A DNA stretch of 46,227 nucleotides from Planctomycetia bacterium (GCA_030527015.1 JAUNBR010000027.1:1-46227); one strand, 5' to 3'. Counted from the stretch's first letter, positions 16,458-26,035 are shown. Numbers and translations are program-made. Notes: generated by a model from the letters alone, not told the origin.

Positions 16458-18518
16458 TTACAGAGACGCCACACCTGCTTCGATTTCGCGTTTAATACTT
16501 TCGAAAGCGGCCTGGTTTTCGAGCTGCTCGACGGTATTCATGGCATTCGTGAATTTTGTCCGTTCCACCACTCGGTCTCCCACCGTGACACAGATCGTGC
16601 CATCTTCCTCGGGCCGAGACGAAAATGCCGCTTCCAGATCCACTCTATCTGTAATGTTTCTGCTTTTAATATACTGACTTATCATGCCCAATAATAATTG
16701 TCCTGGGCAATTTTCCTGTTTCGCACAGATCGTAACGGTAATCGGGAGGCGTTTTTTCGCCGTCCCCCGCATTACGGGAATTTTTGCGTCGAAAAGCTGG
16801 CTGCGATTCTGATAAACCGTATGTAGAGTGCGGTGCGCTTCATGAGAACCGGGGTGTCCGCCAAGACAATTTTCATAACACTGCTGCACTAAATAATTAT
16901 CCTGTGACTTTTGTACCTGGTGCATTTTGTCTGCATGATAAAGCCCCAGCTGACGTGTGCGACGAATTTTATTAGTAACGCCGACTGGCTGGCCACCTCC
17001 GGAGATACATCCTCCTGGGCAGGCCATGACTTCTATAAAATGATAATTCGCTTTTCCGTCATGAATATCCTGTATTAATTTTTTTGCGTTCGCCAGGCCA
17101 TGAACCACCGCGACGCGGATTTCGTGCCCGCCAAGATTCAGCGTGGCTTCTTTCAGCGTCTCCATTCCACGTACCATTTTAAAGTCCACGTTCGTCAGCG
17201 TTTTATTTTCGATTTTTTCGGCCGCATAACGTAATGCTGCTTCCATAACGCCGCCTGATGCTCCGAAAATAACGCCGGCACCAGTCGAAAAACCCATGGG
17301 CATGTCGAAAGCTTCAGGATCCAGGGAGGCTAAATCGATTCCTAGTGAATTTATCATTCGGCTTACTTCATCTGTCGTAATGACCACATCCACTTCTGGC
17401 TGGCCGTCTGGCGCATATTTAGGAAGTTTAGCTTCAAATTTTTTGGCCGTGCATGGCATAATCGAAACGACAAAAAGATTTTCACGGGTACATCCGAGCT
17501 GTTCCGGAAGTGTCTTTTTGGCCACCGCGCCGAACATGGCTTGAGGTGATCGGCAGCTGGAAATATTCGGAAGTAATTCAGGGTAATAAATTTCTGCATA
17601 TTTTACCCAGGCAGGGCAGCAGCTGGTATACATGGGCAAAATGCCTTCTTGAGTGAAACGGTGAATAAATTCTGTCGCCTCTTCAAAAATGGTCATGTCG
17701 GCAGAAAAACAGGTGTCATAAACATGCTTAAATCCCATCAGGCGCAGCGCGGCCACAAGTTTTCCAGAAACATCCTGACCGGAAGGAACACCAAAATAAT
17801 CTCCCAGGGCCACACGCACCGCAGGCGCAATTTGCACGACCACTGTTTTTGTGGGATCATACAGAGCATCCCACACTTCATGAGTATTATCTTTCGGGAC
17901 GATCGCTCCTGTCGGACAGACCGCAGCACACTGACCGCAATTTACGCATTCCACACAGTTCAGACTGGAGTCAAAAGCTGGTGCGACTTTCGCTTTCGAA
18001 CCGCGATTCGCGAAATCGATCGCTCCGATTCCCTGAAATTCAGAGCAGATACGCACACAGTCACCGCAGAGAACGCATTTATTCGGATCACGTACCAGAG
18101 AGGGAGATGAATTGTCCACAGGTGCTTTCGTCTTTAGAGACTTAAATCGCACTTCATGGACACCCAGTTTATGCGCGATACTCTGTAACGCACAGCTAGC
18201 ACTGCGAGCACAGGTGGTGCATTCCCGGTCATGGTTCGCCAGCAGCAGCTCTACACTAATTTTTCGCATTTCACGAATTTCTTTCGTCTCGGTGAGAATA
18301 TTCATCCCGGCCGCCGGTGCAGTGGAACATGCTGCCATGACTCCGCGTCCCTCCACCTGTACCAGGCACAGACGACACGCGCCGTAAATACTTAATTCGG
18401 AATGATAACAGAATGTCGGCAGATCGATTCCTGCCTTTCGGATGACCTCCAGAAGGTTTCGCTCGTCTGTAAATTCCACTTCCCGACCATTAACGGTTAA
18501 TACTTTTTTGTCACTCAC
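16458..18518 (-). CDS. hydA: [FeFe] hydrogenase catalytic subunit HydA (NAD-linked, trimeric type)
   Basis: 686 residues. In order: [2Fe-2S] ferredoxin domain (CYHSELSIYGACRLC), His-Cys [4Fe-4S] segment (HDRECTTCARSASC), two [4Fe-4S] clusters (CVLCGDC, CVNCGQC), then the H-cluster domain with TSCCPAW near 299, MPCTAKK near 353 and MACPGGCISGGGQP near 497, small subunit domain, and an extra ~100-residue C-terminal domain with only two cysteines (TICAKQENCPG). All H-cluster ligands are present. It reduces protons or oxidises H2, and with the NuoF- and NuoE-like partners encoded upstream likely bifurcates electrons between NAD(H) and ferredoxin. GTG start with AAAGGAG upstream. The hydEFG maturation genes are not in this window. 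Confidence 0.95.
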   Translation of the reverse strand: MSDKKVLTVNGREVEFTDERNLLEVIRKAGIDLPTFCYHSELSIYGACRLCLVQVEGRGVMAACSTAPAAGMNILTETKEIREMRKISVELLLANHDRECTTCARSASCALQSIAHKLGVHEVRFKSLKTKAPVDNSSPSLVRDPNKCVLCGDCVRICSEFQGIGAIDFANRGSKAKVAPAFDSSLNCVECVNCGQCAAVCPTGAIVPKDNTHEVWDALYDPTKTVVVQIAPAVRVALGDYFGVPSGQDVSGKLVAALRLMGFKHVYDTCFSADMTIFEEATEFIHRFTQEGILPMYTSCCPAWVKYAEIYYPELLPNISSCRSPQAMFGAVAKKTLPEQLGCTRENLFVVSIMPCTAKKFEAKLPKYAPDGQPEVDVVITTDEVSRMINSLGIDLASLDPEAFDMPMGFSTGAGVIFGASGGVMEAALRYAAEKIENKTLTNVDFKMVRGMETLKEATLNLGGHEIRVAVVHGLANAKKLIQDIHDGKANYHFIEVMACPGGCISGGGQPVGVTNKIRRTRQLGLYHADKMHQVQKSQDNYLVQQCYENCLGGHPGSHEAHRTLHTVYQNRSQLFDAKIPVMRGTAKKRLPITVTICAKQENCPGQLLLGMISQYIKSRNITDRVDLEAAFSSRPEEDGTICVTVGDRVVERTKFTNAMNTVEQLENQAAFESIKREIEAGVASL

Positions 18519-18640
18519 GATGAATGTGCTCCTTTCATATTTTGAGGAAAGCCTGACCGACTGAAATTTATGGTCAGTTTAACCTACTTTATATTTTTTA
18601 CTTTTTTATTGTCTGAAAGTTTTGGGTTTTCTGAATATTT

Positions 18641-18663
18641 TATAACCGATATACTATAAAAAT
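18641..18663 (+). repeat. Repeat fragment (left end)
   Basis: TATAACCGATATACTATAAA: only the left end of a plus copy is recognisable, between the methyltransferase and hydA genes. Confidence 0.5.
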
Positions 18664-18725
18664 GGGCTTTATGAAGCGTTTTATGGTAAAACAGCTGTCT
18701 TACTGCATGTTTCTTTTTTATAAAA

Positions 18726-19457
18726 TTATTCCGTAAAATCTTTTGGTTTACGGCAAATAAACGCACCCATACGAAACTGGGAGGGTGTGAGTCTTTCCAG
18801 CAGGGTAAAACCTGATGTGCTGAGCGATAAGTGATATTCTTCTTCGCTGAAAAGGGTAATGGTCTGAGTATGATGCTTCTGAAGGACGGACATATTTTTT
18901 CCTAAAAGATGAAACATTTCCACTTCTGCTTTATTTTCATCACGTCTGCGGATAACTTCCATTCGGCAAAAACTCAGCTTAGGAGTGGTATGGGCGGAGG
19001 AAAAAATTCCTTCCTGAAAGGTTTCACGAGTCGACCATGGAGTAAGAATAAATACTCCGCCGGGTAATAAGTGATTCCATACTGCCTGAATTCCAGCTTT
19101 TAACTGGGTGAGGTTTTCCGCGAAACCGATGGATCCGTAAAGATTCACAGCTGCGTCAAATTTTTTACCCAGCTCAAAAGCGAACATATCTCCCTGAACA
19201 AAATTTGCTTTAGGTACCTTTCGGCGCGCGATTTCCAGCATCTGAAAACTGAAGTCCAGACCCGTGACGGAAAAATGTTCTGACAGATAAGCTGCCTGTT
19301 CTCCTGTTCCGCACGCGATATCCAGAAGGGTGTTACCTTCTGTCTGTCCGTATAATTCTATCAGTTTTCTGACCTGGGCGCATTCCTGCTGATACCCTTC
19401 CGCGTCCACATACATGGCGTCATAATAATTCGCCACATCATTAAAATCGAGTGTCAT
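18726..19457 (-). CDS. Class I SAM-dependent methyltransferase
   Basis: 243 residues. SAM-binding motif I is LLDIACGTGEQAAYL, followed by the acidic residue of motif II (VTGLDFS) and GDMFAFEL, typical of the Rossmann-type methyltransferases; the substrate cannot be told. Start set at the ATG at 19457, because the 16 in-frame residues before it read through a repeat copy (the translated repeat end IYKTSDIK). Placed between hydA and hydB on the same strand, yet separated from hydB by two repeat copies and from hydA by 207 bp. No link with hydrogenase assembly is known to me; it may be an unrelated neighbour. Confidence 0.82.
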   Translation of the reverse strand: MTLDFNDVANYYDAMYVDAEGYQQECAQVRKLIELYGQTEGNTLLDIACGTGEQAAYLSEHFSVTGLDFSFQMLEIARRKVPKANFVQGDMFAFELGKKFDAAVNLYGSIGFAENLTQLKAGIQAVWNHLLPGGVFILTPWSTRETFQEGIFSSAHTTPKLSFCRMEVIRRRDENKAEVEMFHLLGKNMSVLQKHHTQTITLFSEEEYHLSLSTSGFTLLERLTPSQFRMGAFICRKPKDFTE

Positions 19458-19478
19458 CCCATTACCTATGAAAACTTT

Positions 19479-19588
19479 TATATCTGAAGTCTTATAAATT
19501 TCCACTTTTCAGTATCATTTTTATTTCGCTGAAAAACCCCGGGCTTTTGTGACCGCATGAAACGGAAATTTACAGTAAAATCAGTATA
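19479..19588 (+). repeat. Dispersed palindromic repeat, copy 19
   Basis: TATATCTGAAGTCTTATAAA on the left, CGGAAATTTACAGTAAAATC on the right, ending AGTATA. It adjoins the methyltransferase start. Confidence 0.8.
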
Positions 19589-19645
19589 TTTTTTTATGGA
19601 AACCCATTTTATAAAATCATCATTTCTAAAATTTAAGGATACTTT

Positions 19646-19750
19646 TATACCCGATGCACGATAAATTTCCGCTTTTCTGACATTTTTTGCTTCACTGAAC
19701 ATGCCTGCTTTTCGTGCCGCAAAAAACGGAAATTAAAGTAAAATCATTAT
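19646..19750 (+). repeat. Dispersed palindromic repeat, copy 20
   Basis: TATACCCGATGCACGATAAA at left; core CTTCACTGAACATGCCTG; right end worn (GGAAATTAAAGTAAAATC), GTATA changed to TTATC. Confidence 0.85.
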
Positions 19751-19793
19751 CACTCTGAAACTCTGAATTTTCACTGGGTTTCCATTCCGAAAT

Positions 19794-21704
19794 TTAAACT
19801 CCGCTAATCGCGTGAAATTTACATGCCGCTTTACATGCACCGCAGCGGATGCACTTATCGACATTTATAACATGTGGTTTTTTCAGCTCACCCTGAATGG
19901 CTCCCACGGGGCATTTTTTCGCACAGACAGTGCATCCTTTACATTTTTCCGGATTTATTTCCGGTAACGCCAGAGCTTTACATTCACCCGTCGGACAAAT
20001 CTTTTTGAAAACGTGAGCTTCGTATTCTTCACGGAAATACCGCAGCGTGGAAAGAACTGGATTCGGCGCGGTTTTCCCCAGGCCACATAAAGAACCCAGC
20101 TGAACTGCCCGGGCGATCTGTTCAAGATGTTCCAGCGTTTCAGCGGTGGCACGGCCTTCCATAATATCATCTAAAAGTGCGAGCATCTGTTTCGTGCCCT
20201 CACGGCAGGGAACGCATTTTCCACAGGATTCATTCTGTGTAAACTGCATAAAGAAACGCGCCACTCCGACCATACATGTCTGATTATTCATTACCACCAG
20301 ACCGCCGGAACCGACCATGGCGCCCGCGCTTTTCAGAGAGTCAAAATCCAGGGGCATGTCGAGCATTTCTGGGGTTAAGCAGCCGCCTGAAGGGCCCCCG
20401 ATCTGGACGGATTTAAAGTCTTCCCCAGTAACTTTTCCCGCATTATTTGTAACGCCACCGCCGATTTCATACACAATTTTCCGCAGCGTGGTGCCGAAAG
20501 GAACTTCGATTAAACCGGTGTTCGCCACGTGCCCGGTAAGTGCAAAAGTTTTAGTGCCGGGAGATTTTTCCGTCCCCACGGAACGATAAACCTCTGCGCC
20601 TTCACGTAAAATATAAGGTACGGAAGCCAGCGTTTCCACATTATTAATTACTGTAGGTTTTCCATAAAGTCCACTCTGGGCTGGAAATGGTGGTTTCGGC
20701 ATGGGCATTCCACGTTTCCCTTCCACAGACGCGATTAACGCAGTTTCTTCGCCGCAGACGAAAGCCCCTGCGCCTTCCATGATTCGGATATGGAAGTTAA
20801 AATCGGTGCCAAAAAGATTATTTCCCAGCAGTCCGAATGCTTCTGCATCCGCACATGCCTGCTTCATACGTTTAACGGCCAGAGGATATTCTGCACGGAC
20901 GTAAACCACTCCTTCATCCGCACCGATCGCCTTTCCTGCGATAATCATTCCCTCCAAAACGGCATGTGGATTCCCTTCCATAACAGAACGATCCATGAAC
21001 GCGCCGGGATCCCCTTCATCACCATTACAGATAACATATTTTTTGTCGCCCGGTGAGGCAAGAGTAAATTTCCATTTTAGCCCAGTCGGGAACCCGCCAC
21101 CACCACGGCCGCGCAGTCCGGCGTCCAGAACAGTCTGGCATACTTCTTCTGGCGTCATTTCCGTAACGGCTTTTCGCGCTCCGAAGTAACCTTTATTATA
21201 AACATATTCTCCTACACTTTCTGCTTCGATCGTGCAGTTTTTCAGTACCACACGGTTCTGTTTCGTGTAAAACTGAATTTCTTCTTCCATCCGGCATTTT
21301 TCAGAAGTAACCGGATCCACATATACCAGACGGTCCACAATTTCTCCGTGCAGAAGCGTTAAATTCACGATTTCCGGAACGTCTTCTACTTTTACTCGTG
21401 TGTAAAAAATACCCTCCGGCTCAATTCGCATCAGAGGCCCCATCTGGCAGAATCCCTGACATCCACTTTTGGAAAGGTAAGTTCCGTCAAAAGGCGCGTG
21501 CTCCAGTTCTCCGTGAAGCTCGATTTCGACTTTTTCTCCTACTTTTTCCAGCTCTTTCGCCAGTGCATCCCGGACTTCCAGAGAACCGTTCGCGATGCAC
21601 CCTGTCCCTCCACATATAATAATCCGCCGTTTTAACTGAGAAATCGATTTCTCAAAATTCGCGGCGATCTGTTCCAGTGTATAATTTTTTGTTTCATGTG
21701 CCAT
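19794..21704 (-). CDS. hydB: NuoF-like hydrogenase subunit HydB (NADH/FMN/iron-sulfur)
   Basis: 636 residues, full length. N-terminal thioredoxin-like [2Fe-2S] domain (GGTGC ... SGCQGFC), the FMN/NADH-binding NuoF core (GLRGRGGGGFPTGLKW, CNGDEGDPGAFMDR, GAGAFVCGEETALI), the [4Fe-4S] motif ESCGKCVPCREG with the distal cysteine in LCGLGKTAPN, and a C-terminal 2[4Fe-4S] ferredoxin (CKGCTVCAKKC, CIRCGACKAAC). This is the NAD(H)-reacting subunit of trimeric [FeFe] hydrogenases. AAGGA lies upstream of the ATG. It follows hydC with 327 bp of mostly repeat DNA between. Confidence 0.95.
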   Translation of the reverse strand: MAHETKNYTLEQIAANFEKSISQLKRRIIICGGTGCIANGSLEVRDALAKELEKVGEKVEIELHGELEHAPFDGTYLSKSGCQGFCQMGPLMRIEPEGIFYTRVKVEDVPEIVNLTLLHGEIVDRLVYVDPVTSEKCRMEEEIQFYTKQNRVVLKNCTIEAESVGEYVYNKGYFGARKAVTEMTPEEVCQTVLDAGLRGRGGGGFPTGLKWKFTLASPGDKKYVICNGDEGDPGAFMDRSVMEGNPHAVLEGMIIAGKAIGADEGVVYVRAEYPLAVKRMKQACADAEAFGLLGNNLFGTDFNFHIRIMEGAGAFVCGEETALIASVEGKRGMPMPKPPFPAQSGLYGKPTVINNVETLASVPYILREGAEVYRSVGTEKSPGTKTFALTGHVANTGLIEVPFGTTLRKIVYEIGGGVTNNAGKVTGEDFKSVQIGGPSGGCLTPEMLDMPLDFDSLKSAGAMVGSGGLVVMNNQTCMVGVARFFMQFTQNESCGKCVPCREGTKQMLALLDDIMEGRATAETLEHLEQIARAVQLGSLCGLGKTAPNPVLSTLRYFREEYEAHVFKKICPTGECKALALPEINPEKCKGCTVCAKKCPVGAIQGELKKPHVINVDKCIRCGACKAACKFHAISGV

Positions 21705-22031
21705 ATTATTTTGTCCTTATTCCTCATTATTCCTCATTCTTCGTGTACTTTTTTGCTTTTCGAAAAACGCCTGTCTCTGTGACCGTATTCAATTATTCCT
21801 GACGCTATTTTCAATTTTCGTTTTAAATCTGCTCTGGCGCAGAATTTCAAGTATCGTGAAATACAAGAGAAACGAAATTTTATCACCGATGCACTGTGGA
21901 TCTTCATTTCCCCGGCATTTTATTTCGCTGAAATACCTGCTTTAAGAACCGCATAAAACGGAATTTAAAGTGGAAATAGTTATCGCGTGTCAAATAAAAA
22001 ATCAGGTGGTGCCGGTAAAGGCTTCTGAATG
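21705..22031. other. Intergenic DNA with repeat between hydC and hydB
   Basis: Holds copy 21 and, at about 21800-21880, a heavily decayed minus copy (AATTTTCGTTTTAAATCTG and AGAGAAACGAAATTTTATC). On the minus strand TTGACA stands at 21993-21988, but its would-be -10 falls in the repeat and is weak. Confidence 0.45.
21881..21983 (+). repeat. Dispersed palindromic repeat, copy 21
   Basis: Left end TATCACCGATGCACTGTGG diverged; core CCCCGGCATTTTATTTCGC and right arm AACGGAATTTAAAGTGGAAA clear. Confidence 0.8.
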
Positions 22032-22550
22032 TCATGCAGATTTAGCGGAATTCTCCTGTTCAATAATTTTGTCTATTAAACGTTCCATTTCTTCTGGGGT
22101 GGCCTGACCATAAACCACATCATTTACCACGACCACAGGGGCCAGTCCACATGCACCCAGACAGCTAACCAGATCGACAGTAAACATCATGTCTTTCGTC
22201 GTCCGATTATCATCATTAAGGTTCAGTTTTTGGTAAAGTTTATTTAATATCCCATGAGATTTTTTGACATGACATGCCGTTCCATCACACAGGCGGAAGA
22301 CATATTTACCTTTCGGCTCCAGCGAAAAATGGGCATAAAACGTGGCCACTCCATACACATGCGCCACCGGTACATCCAGGGAAGTCGCCACATAACTGAT
22401 GACATCCTTCGGTAAGTATTTATATACTTCTTGGACTTCCTGAAGAATGGGGATTAATCGGCCGGGATCATTATTATTTTTTTCCAAGATTTCGTTAACG
22501 GCGGAAAGATGCTTTACCATTCCCTGCGTTTTTTCAATTGTTTCCTGCAT
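22032..22550 (-). CDS. hydC: NuoE-like hydrogenase subunit HydC
   Basis: 172 residues, the usual size. N-terminal helical bundle, then a thioredoxin-like domain with four cysteines in the [2Fe-2S] pattern CDGTAC ... SCLGAC. It completes the HydABC set with the NuoF-like and HydA subunits. GGAGA precedes the ATG, and the gene starts only 24 bp after the phosphatase stop, so the two are surely co-transcribed. Confidence 0.94.
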   Translation of the reverse strand: MQETIEKTQGMVKHLSAVNEILEKNNNDPGRLIPILQEVQEVYKYLPKDVISYVATSLDVPVAHVYGVATFYAHFSLEPKGKYVFRLCDGTACHVKKSHGILNKLYQKLNLNDDNRTTKDMMFTVDLVSCLGACGLAPVVVVNDVVYGQATPEEMERLIDKIIEQENSAKSA

Positions 22551-22574
22551 AAAGAGGTCTCCAAATAAAACAAA

Positions 22575-23780
22575 TTACACATATTTAATGTTTACTTTTT
22601 TTAAAAAGTTTTTTTCCAGTATGTTTGCCAGCCGCCGGACAATCGTTCGGCGTAATTCCAGATCCTGCGGCAGTCGAGGATCCTGATGTGCCTCGTTCAC
22701 ACGTGTGCCGGCGAGAATCTCAATAATATCATTTCGTAACATAATATCCACCAATTTTCCTGCAGGATCATCCGGATGTGTGCCATCATAATTTTCCAGG
22801 TACTGCGCAGTTTTCGTCAGTGTAAAAACCCCCTCCGTGATGAGATTTATCCCTTCCATCGTGGACATGGGAGGTAAATCGGAGCACATATTATGTAAAT
22901 CCATTTTCAGTTTTCTTCCCAAAATTCGGGAGACGATTTCCGCTGTGGTGCCGCCACTAATGACTTTATCGCCTTCAAAATTTGCGACAAAATCAGCACA
23001 TGCCTTATCACTTTTTTCGTTATATGGAGGCCCTGTAAACAGTAACATCTTTCGTGGAAAACGAAAAAATAATGAGACACACGTCATGTCATCTTTATTT
23101 ACACCATTCGGTTCTTTTCGTAACGCCTGGTTAATAACTTCTTCACTGAGTTCATGAGAAGAAATGGCTGGACGGTCAATTAATCGGTGATATATAAATT
23201 CGGCGCACCCACGTTTTCTCCATCCTAAAGGATATGCGTGAGAGCCCATGCCGGCCTGACTGATTCCGTCTGAAAAAAAGATAAGTCGGTCGGCCGCTTC
23301 CAGCGAAAAATCATAAACGCGCATCTTCCGATTTTGCCATTTCTCTGATTCCAGCTGCTGAAACGGTACCTGAATTTCTTCTCCAAAACGAAATAATAAA
23401 AAAGGAGGGTTTCCCATTTCGATGATTCGTGCCTGGCCGCGTGGGTCTATATTTACGATCGTAAATGTGGCGTAACTGATTTTTCTTACCTGACAAATTG
23501 GTAATGCGTCCATCATAATGTCCGCCGCGTGTAAAATGTGATCTGCATTTTCACTGGCGAATTTCAGAGCCATGGTCGCGGTCATGGATGCAAGAATATT
23601 TGCTTTGACACCACTTCCCAGTCCATCTGAAAGCACCGCAATTACACGGCCTCCTTCACTTTTCTGAAATTTAAATGCATCCCCGCAAATATCTTCTCCA
23701 TGTTTATGTCGCTGGCTATAACCCAGGTCAACAAAAAGTAAACGGGGAATTACTGGCACGTCATTCATTTCTTTATCCAT
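22575..23780 (-). CDS. SpoIIE/PP2C-type Ser/Thr phosphatase of hydrogenase clusters
   Basis: About 401 residues from the ATG at 23780; a GTG nine codons further up (23807) is possible, and neither has a strong ribosome site. Residues 25-240 form a SpoIIE/RsbU-like phosphatase: GEDICGDAF and AVLSDGLGSG supply metal-binding aspartates, then IIEMGNPPFLLFR and LIFFSDGISQAG. The C-terminal part (FTGPPYNEKSDKAC to the end) is a conserved tail I know from phosphatase proteins lying beside [FeFe] hydrogenase genes of anaerobes. No transmembrane part. Direct coupling to hydC suggests it controls hydrogenase expression or activity; its phosphoprotein target is unknown. Confidence 0.85.
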   Translation of the reverse strand: MDKEMNDVPVIPRLLFVDLGYSQRHKHGEDICGDAFKFQKSEGGRVIAVLSDGLGSGVKANILASMTATMALKFASENADHILHAADIMMDALPICQVRKISYATFTIVNIDPRGQARIIEMGNPPFLLFRFGEEIQVPFQQLESEKWQNRKMRVYDFSLEAADRLIFFSDGISQAGMGSHAYPLGWRKRGCAEFIYHRLIDRPAISSHELSEEVINQALRKEPNGVNKDDMTCVSLFFRFPRKMLLFTGPPYNEKSDKACADFVANFEGDKVISGGTTAEIVSRILGRKLKMDLHNMCSDLPPMSTMEGINLITEGVFTLTKTAQYLENYDGTHPDDPAGKLVDIMLRNDIIEILAGTRVNEAHQDPRLPQDLELRRTIVRRLANILEKNFLKKVNIKYV

Positions 23781-23904
23781 GATTTCACAATTCTTGTGTA
23801 TAAACACGGGTTATGTCCAAAACACGAATTTTTGTTCCTGTCATTTTTACACTCATAATATGGTCGGAAATATAAAACCTTATCGTATGTCAGGGAGGAT
23901 GTGA

Positions 23905-23998
23905 CTCTATTTAAATTTTTTGTTTTGCATGGTTATGAAACAGGGACTTTACGTGCCGCGAAAAGTCGAAAAACAAAAAATGAAAGTGTGTCAGTAAT
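23905..23998 (-). repeat. Degenerate repeat copy 22
   Basis: Minus copy with ATTTAAATTTTTTGTTTTGC and AATGAAAGTGTGTCAG recognisable; directly abuts copy 23 in opposite orientation. Confidence 0.55.
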
Positions 23999-24094
23999 TA
24001 TATTCGACATACTGTAAATTTCGCTTTCCCTGCGTTTTTACTTCGCTGAAAAGGGGGCATGGCGTGCGAAATGGAAATTTAATGGAATCAGTAA
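23999..24094 (+). repeat. Repeat copy 23
   Basis: ATTCGACATACTGTAAATTT, core GCGTTTTTACTTCGCTG, right GGAAATTTAATGGAATCAG. Some core bases lost. Confidence 0.75.
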
Positions 24095-24112
24095 ACGCCT
24101 GAAATTAAACAT

Positions 24113-25870
24113 TTAACGCGCGTCAGGGAGAGTTCCTTCCACGGAAAGATGGTTAAGCTCTTTTACTCCTGGATCCGCATAACCCTCCGCGATACTCCTT
24201 AATAAAATTTCTGTTTCCGCCATATGTTCTCCCAGTTTACACGCGATATCTTGCACCGTGGCAAGATTTTTATTAATAACTTCCCGAGCTCTGGCGGCAA
24301 TTTGTCCGCGACGAAATTCTGTGCTGGTAATATCAAAAAGCATGGCTCCGATTACCTGGCCGGGGTCTATATTAAAAATATTTAAACTCAGCAGACGATT
24401 ATTTAACATGATCATATCTTTACTGAGTTCTTCTTTTGTGGCCAGTACTTCATCAAATAATTCCCAGAAAGGTAAAAGTTTTTGAAGTATCGCCCCCGGC
24501 ATTCCAGGCGCGGCCTCATAAATCTGCATGGCGTCTCCACCTAAAAGTTCAGCAAAACGCCGGTTACACTCAATTAAGCGTAAATTTCTATCGACGATAA
24601 CCGTCGCCGCGGGGATACATCTTAAAATGGCATTCGACTTTTTTTGTGCCAGATTCCGCATATAAGAAACACACATTCCAGGCTCCGCTTTTTGAGAAAT
24701 AAGTGCGCGAGCAAAATTCATGCATGTGTCGTAACCGCATCCTCCACAATTTAATTCATCCTGTGGCCGAGTCTTTCCCACCATTCTCAGCGCCTGTTTA
24801 ATGTCCTGTAAACTCGGGGATTCCACTGGGACGGGGGCTTTTTCATAATGTGTTTTGATGTTCGTGATTTCTTTCGAGGAAAGATTTTCGCGTATCTGAG
24901 AGTTTCTGATGATTCGTAGCCGTTCCAGTAAACCAGAAGAGCCGTGCTCCGTGGCAGGACCATGAACACATCCGCCGATACAGGCTAAAGTTTCAATAAA
25001 TACCGGTTCCTTCACATCTGACGGGCGCAGGCCCCCCAATAATTGTCGGAGTGCGGGAATTCCTGAAACGGAGACAAAATGAATGTTTTCGCAATTTTTA
25101 TGAGCGCGAATCGTTTCATTCATTCCTCCTTCGATCGGATATAAAGCACCTTCTTTCGCAGTTTCCAAAAGAAAAACATCTTCTTCTGTTACCTCGACAG
25201 TCCAGGGATTCACTCCCTCCGTTTTAAACCATTCTCGCAGCCGAGGGAAAATCATGGAAATCGAAATGAGGTCAGGATTCCGATCCGCCTCATTTTTTTT
25301 GGCGATACATGGACCGATAAAAACGATTTTAATATTCTCACCCAGTTTTTCATGTAACATTTTTGCATGTGCCTGAGCAGGAGAAAGTACGGGGGAAATA
25401 CATTCCGTAAATTCAGGCATATATTTCCGAATCAGATCGACTGTCACAGGGCAGGCCGAGGAAATTATGATGCCGTTTTCCAGATGCTCCAGTGTTTTCG
25501 CTAAATTATCTGAAACAGCCTGCGCGCCGATCGCGGTTTCACTTACGCCGGCGAATCCTAATTTTTTTAGGGCCGCGATCATTTTTTGCGCGGGTAAACC
25601 TTTAAATTCATTCACCCAGGAGGGGGCCAGTGAAACATAAACAGGAACACTGCTGGACAAAAGTTGGTGTACCCGGCCTGAATCATTACGGATTTTTTTC
25701 GCTTTCGCAGGGCATACTTCCACACACTGTCCACAGGCGATACATAATTCTGGTATAATAGAAGCATGTCCACTTTCGATTTTAATCGCTTTTACAGGAC
25801 AGTGTCTGACACATTTAAAACAGTCCTGGCATTCTGCGTCTGCTGTAAAAACAGGATAACTGTGGTTCAT
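24113..25870 (-). CDS. hydS: Sensory [FeFe]-hydrogenase-like protein with PAS domain (HydS type)
   Basis: 585 residues. Order: 2[4Fe-4S] ferredoxin (CQDCFKCVRHC, CIACGQCVEVC), H-cluster domain, a [4Fe-4S] Fes-type domain (NCGGCGYDTC) near 370-390, a PAS domain (about 415-520, IVDRNLRLIECNRRFAELLG) and a helical end. In the H domain the first motif is SSACP instead of TSCCP, so the proton-relay cysteine is Ala while the cluster ligand remains; the second is GPCIAKKNE, the third LACIGGCVHG. Those changes mark the sensory group rather than catalytic hydrogenases (established for HydS-like proteins). It likely senses H2 or redox state and signals to the adjacent phosphatase or Rex; no kinase domain is attached. 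Confidence 0.85.
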   Translation of the reverse strand: MNHSYPVFTADAECQDCFKCVRHCPVKAIKIESGHASIIPELCIACGQCVEVCPAKAKKIRNDSGRVHQLLSSSVPVYVSLAPSWVNEFKGLPAQKMIAALKKLGFAGVSETAIGAQAVSDNLAKTLEHLENGIIISSACPVTVDLIRKYMPEFTECISPVLSPAQAHAKMLHEKLGENIKIVFIGPCIAKKNEADRNPDLISISMIFPRLREWFKTEGVNPWTVEVTEEDVFLLETAKEGALYPIEGGMNETIRAHKNCENIHFVSVSGIPALRQLLGGLRPSDVKEPVFIETLACIGGCVHGPATEHGSSGLLERLRIIRNSQIRENLSSKEITNIKTHYEKAPVPVESPSLQDIKQALRMVGKTRPQDELNCGGCGYDTCMNFARALISQKAEPGMCVSYMRNLAQKKSNAILRCIPAATVIVDRNLRLIECNRRFAELLGGDAMQIYEAAPGMPGAILQKLLPFWELFDEVLATKEELSKDMIMLNNRLLSLNIFNIDPGQVIGAMLFDITSTEFRRGQIAARAREVINKNLATVQDIACKLGEHMAETEILLRSIAEGYADPGVKELNHLSVEGTLPDAR

Positions 25871-25900
25871 GAGCCGTCCGTTCCTCTTACTTTTTACTTT

Positions 25901-25930
25901 TATATCCGATATACTTATGAAAATTCTATT
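25901..25930 (+). repeat. Repeat fragment (left end)
   Basis: TATATCCGATATACTTATG: left end of a plus copy cut off where copy 25 begins. Confidence 0.5.
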
Positions 25931-26035
25931 TATACTGGTTCCACTTTAAATTTCCGTTTTTTGCGCCTCTAAAAGCAGGCATTTTCTGTGAAGCAAAATG
26001 CCGGAGAAACGGAATTTTATAGTGTATCGGGTATA
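25931..26035 (-). repeat. Dispersed palindromic repeat, copy 25 (near consensus)
   Basis: One of the best-kept minus copies: TATACTGGTTCCACTTTAAA at the left, core GCAGGCATTTTCTGTGAAGC, right AGTGTATCGGGTATA. Confidence 0.95.

Larger units (their letters stand above)
19458..19793. other. Intergenic DNA filled by two repeats
   Basis: Two plus-oriented copies in tandem (19479-19588, 19646-19750) separate hydB from the methyltransferase gene. Nothing else seen. Confidence 0.6.
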
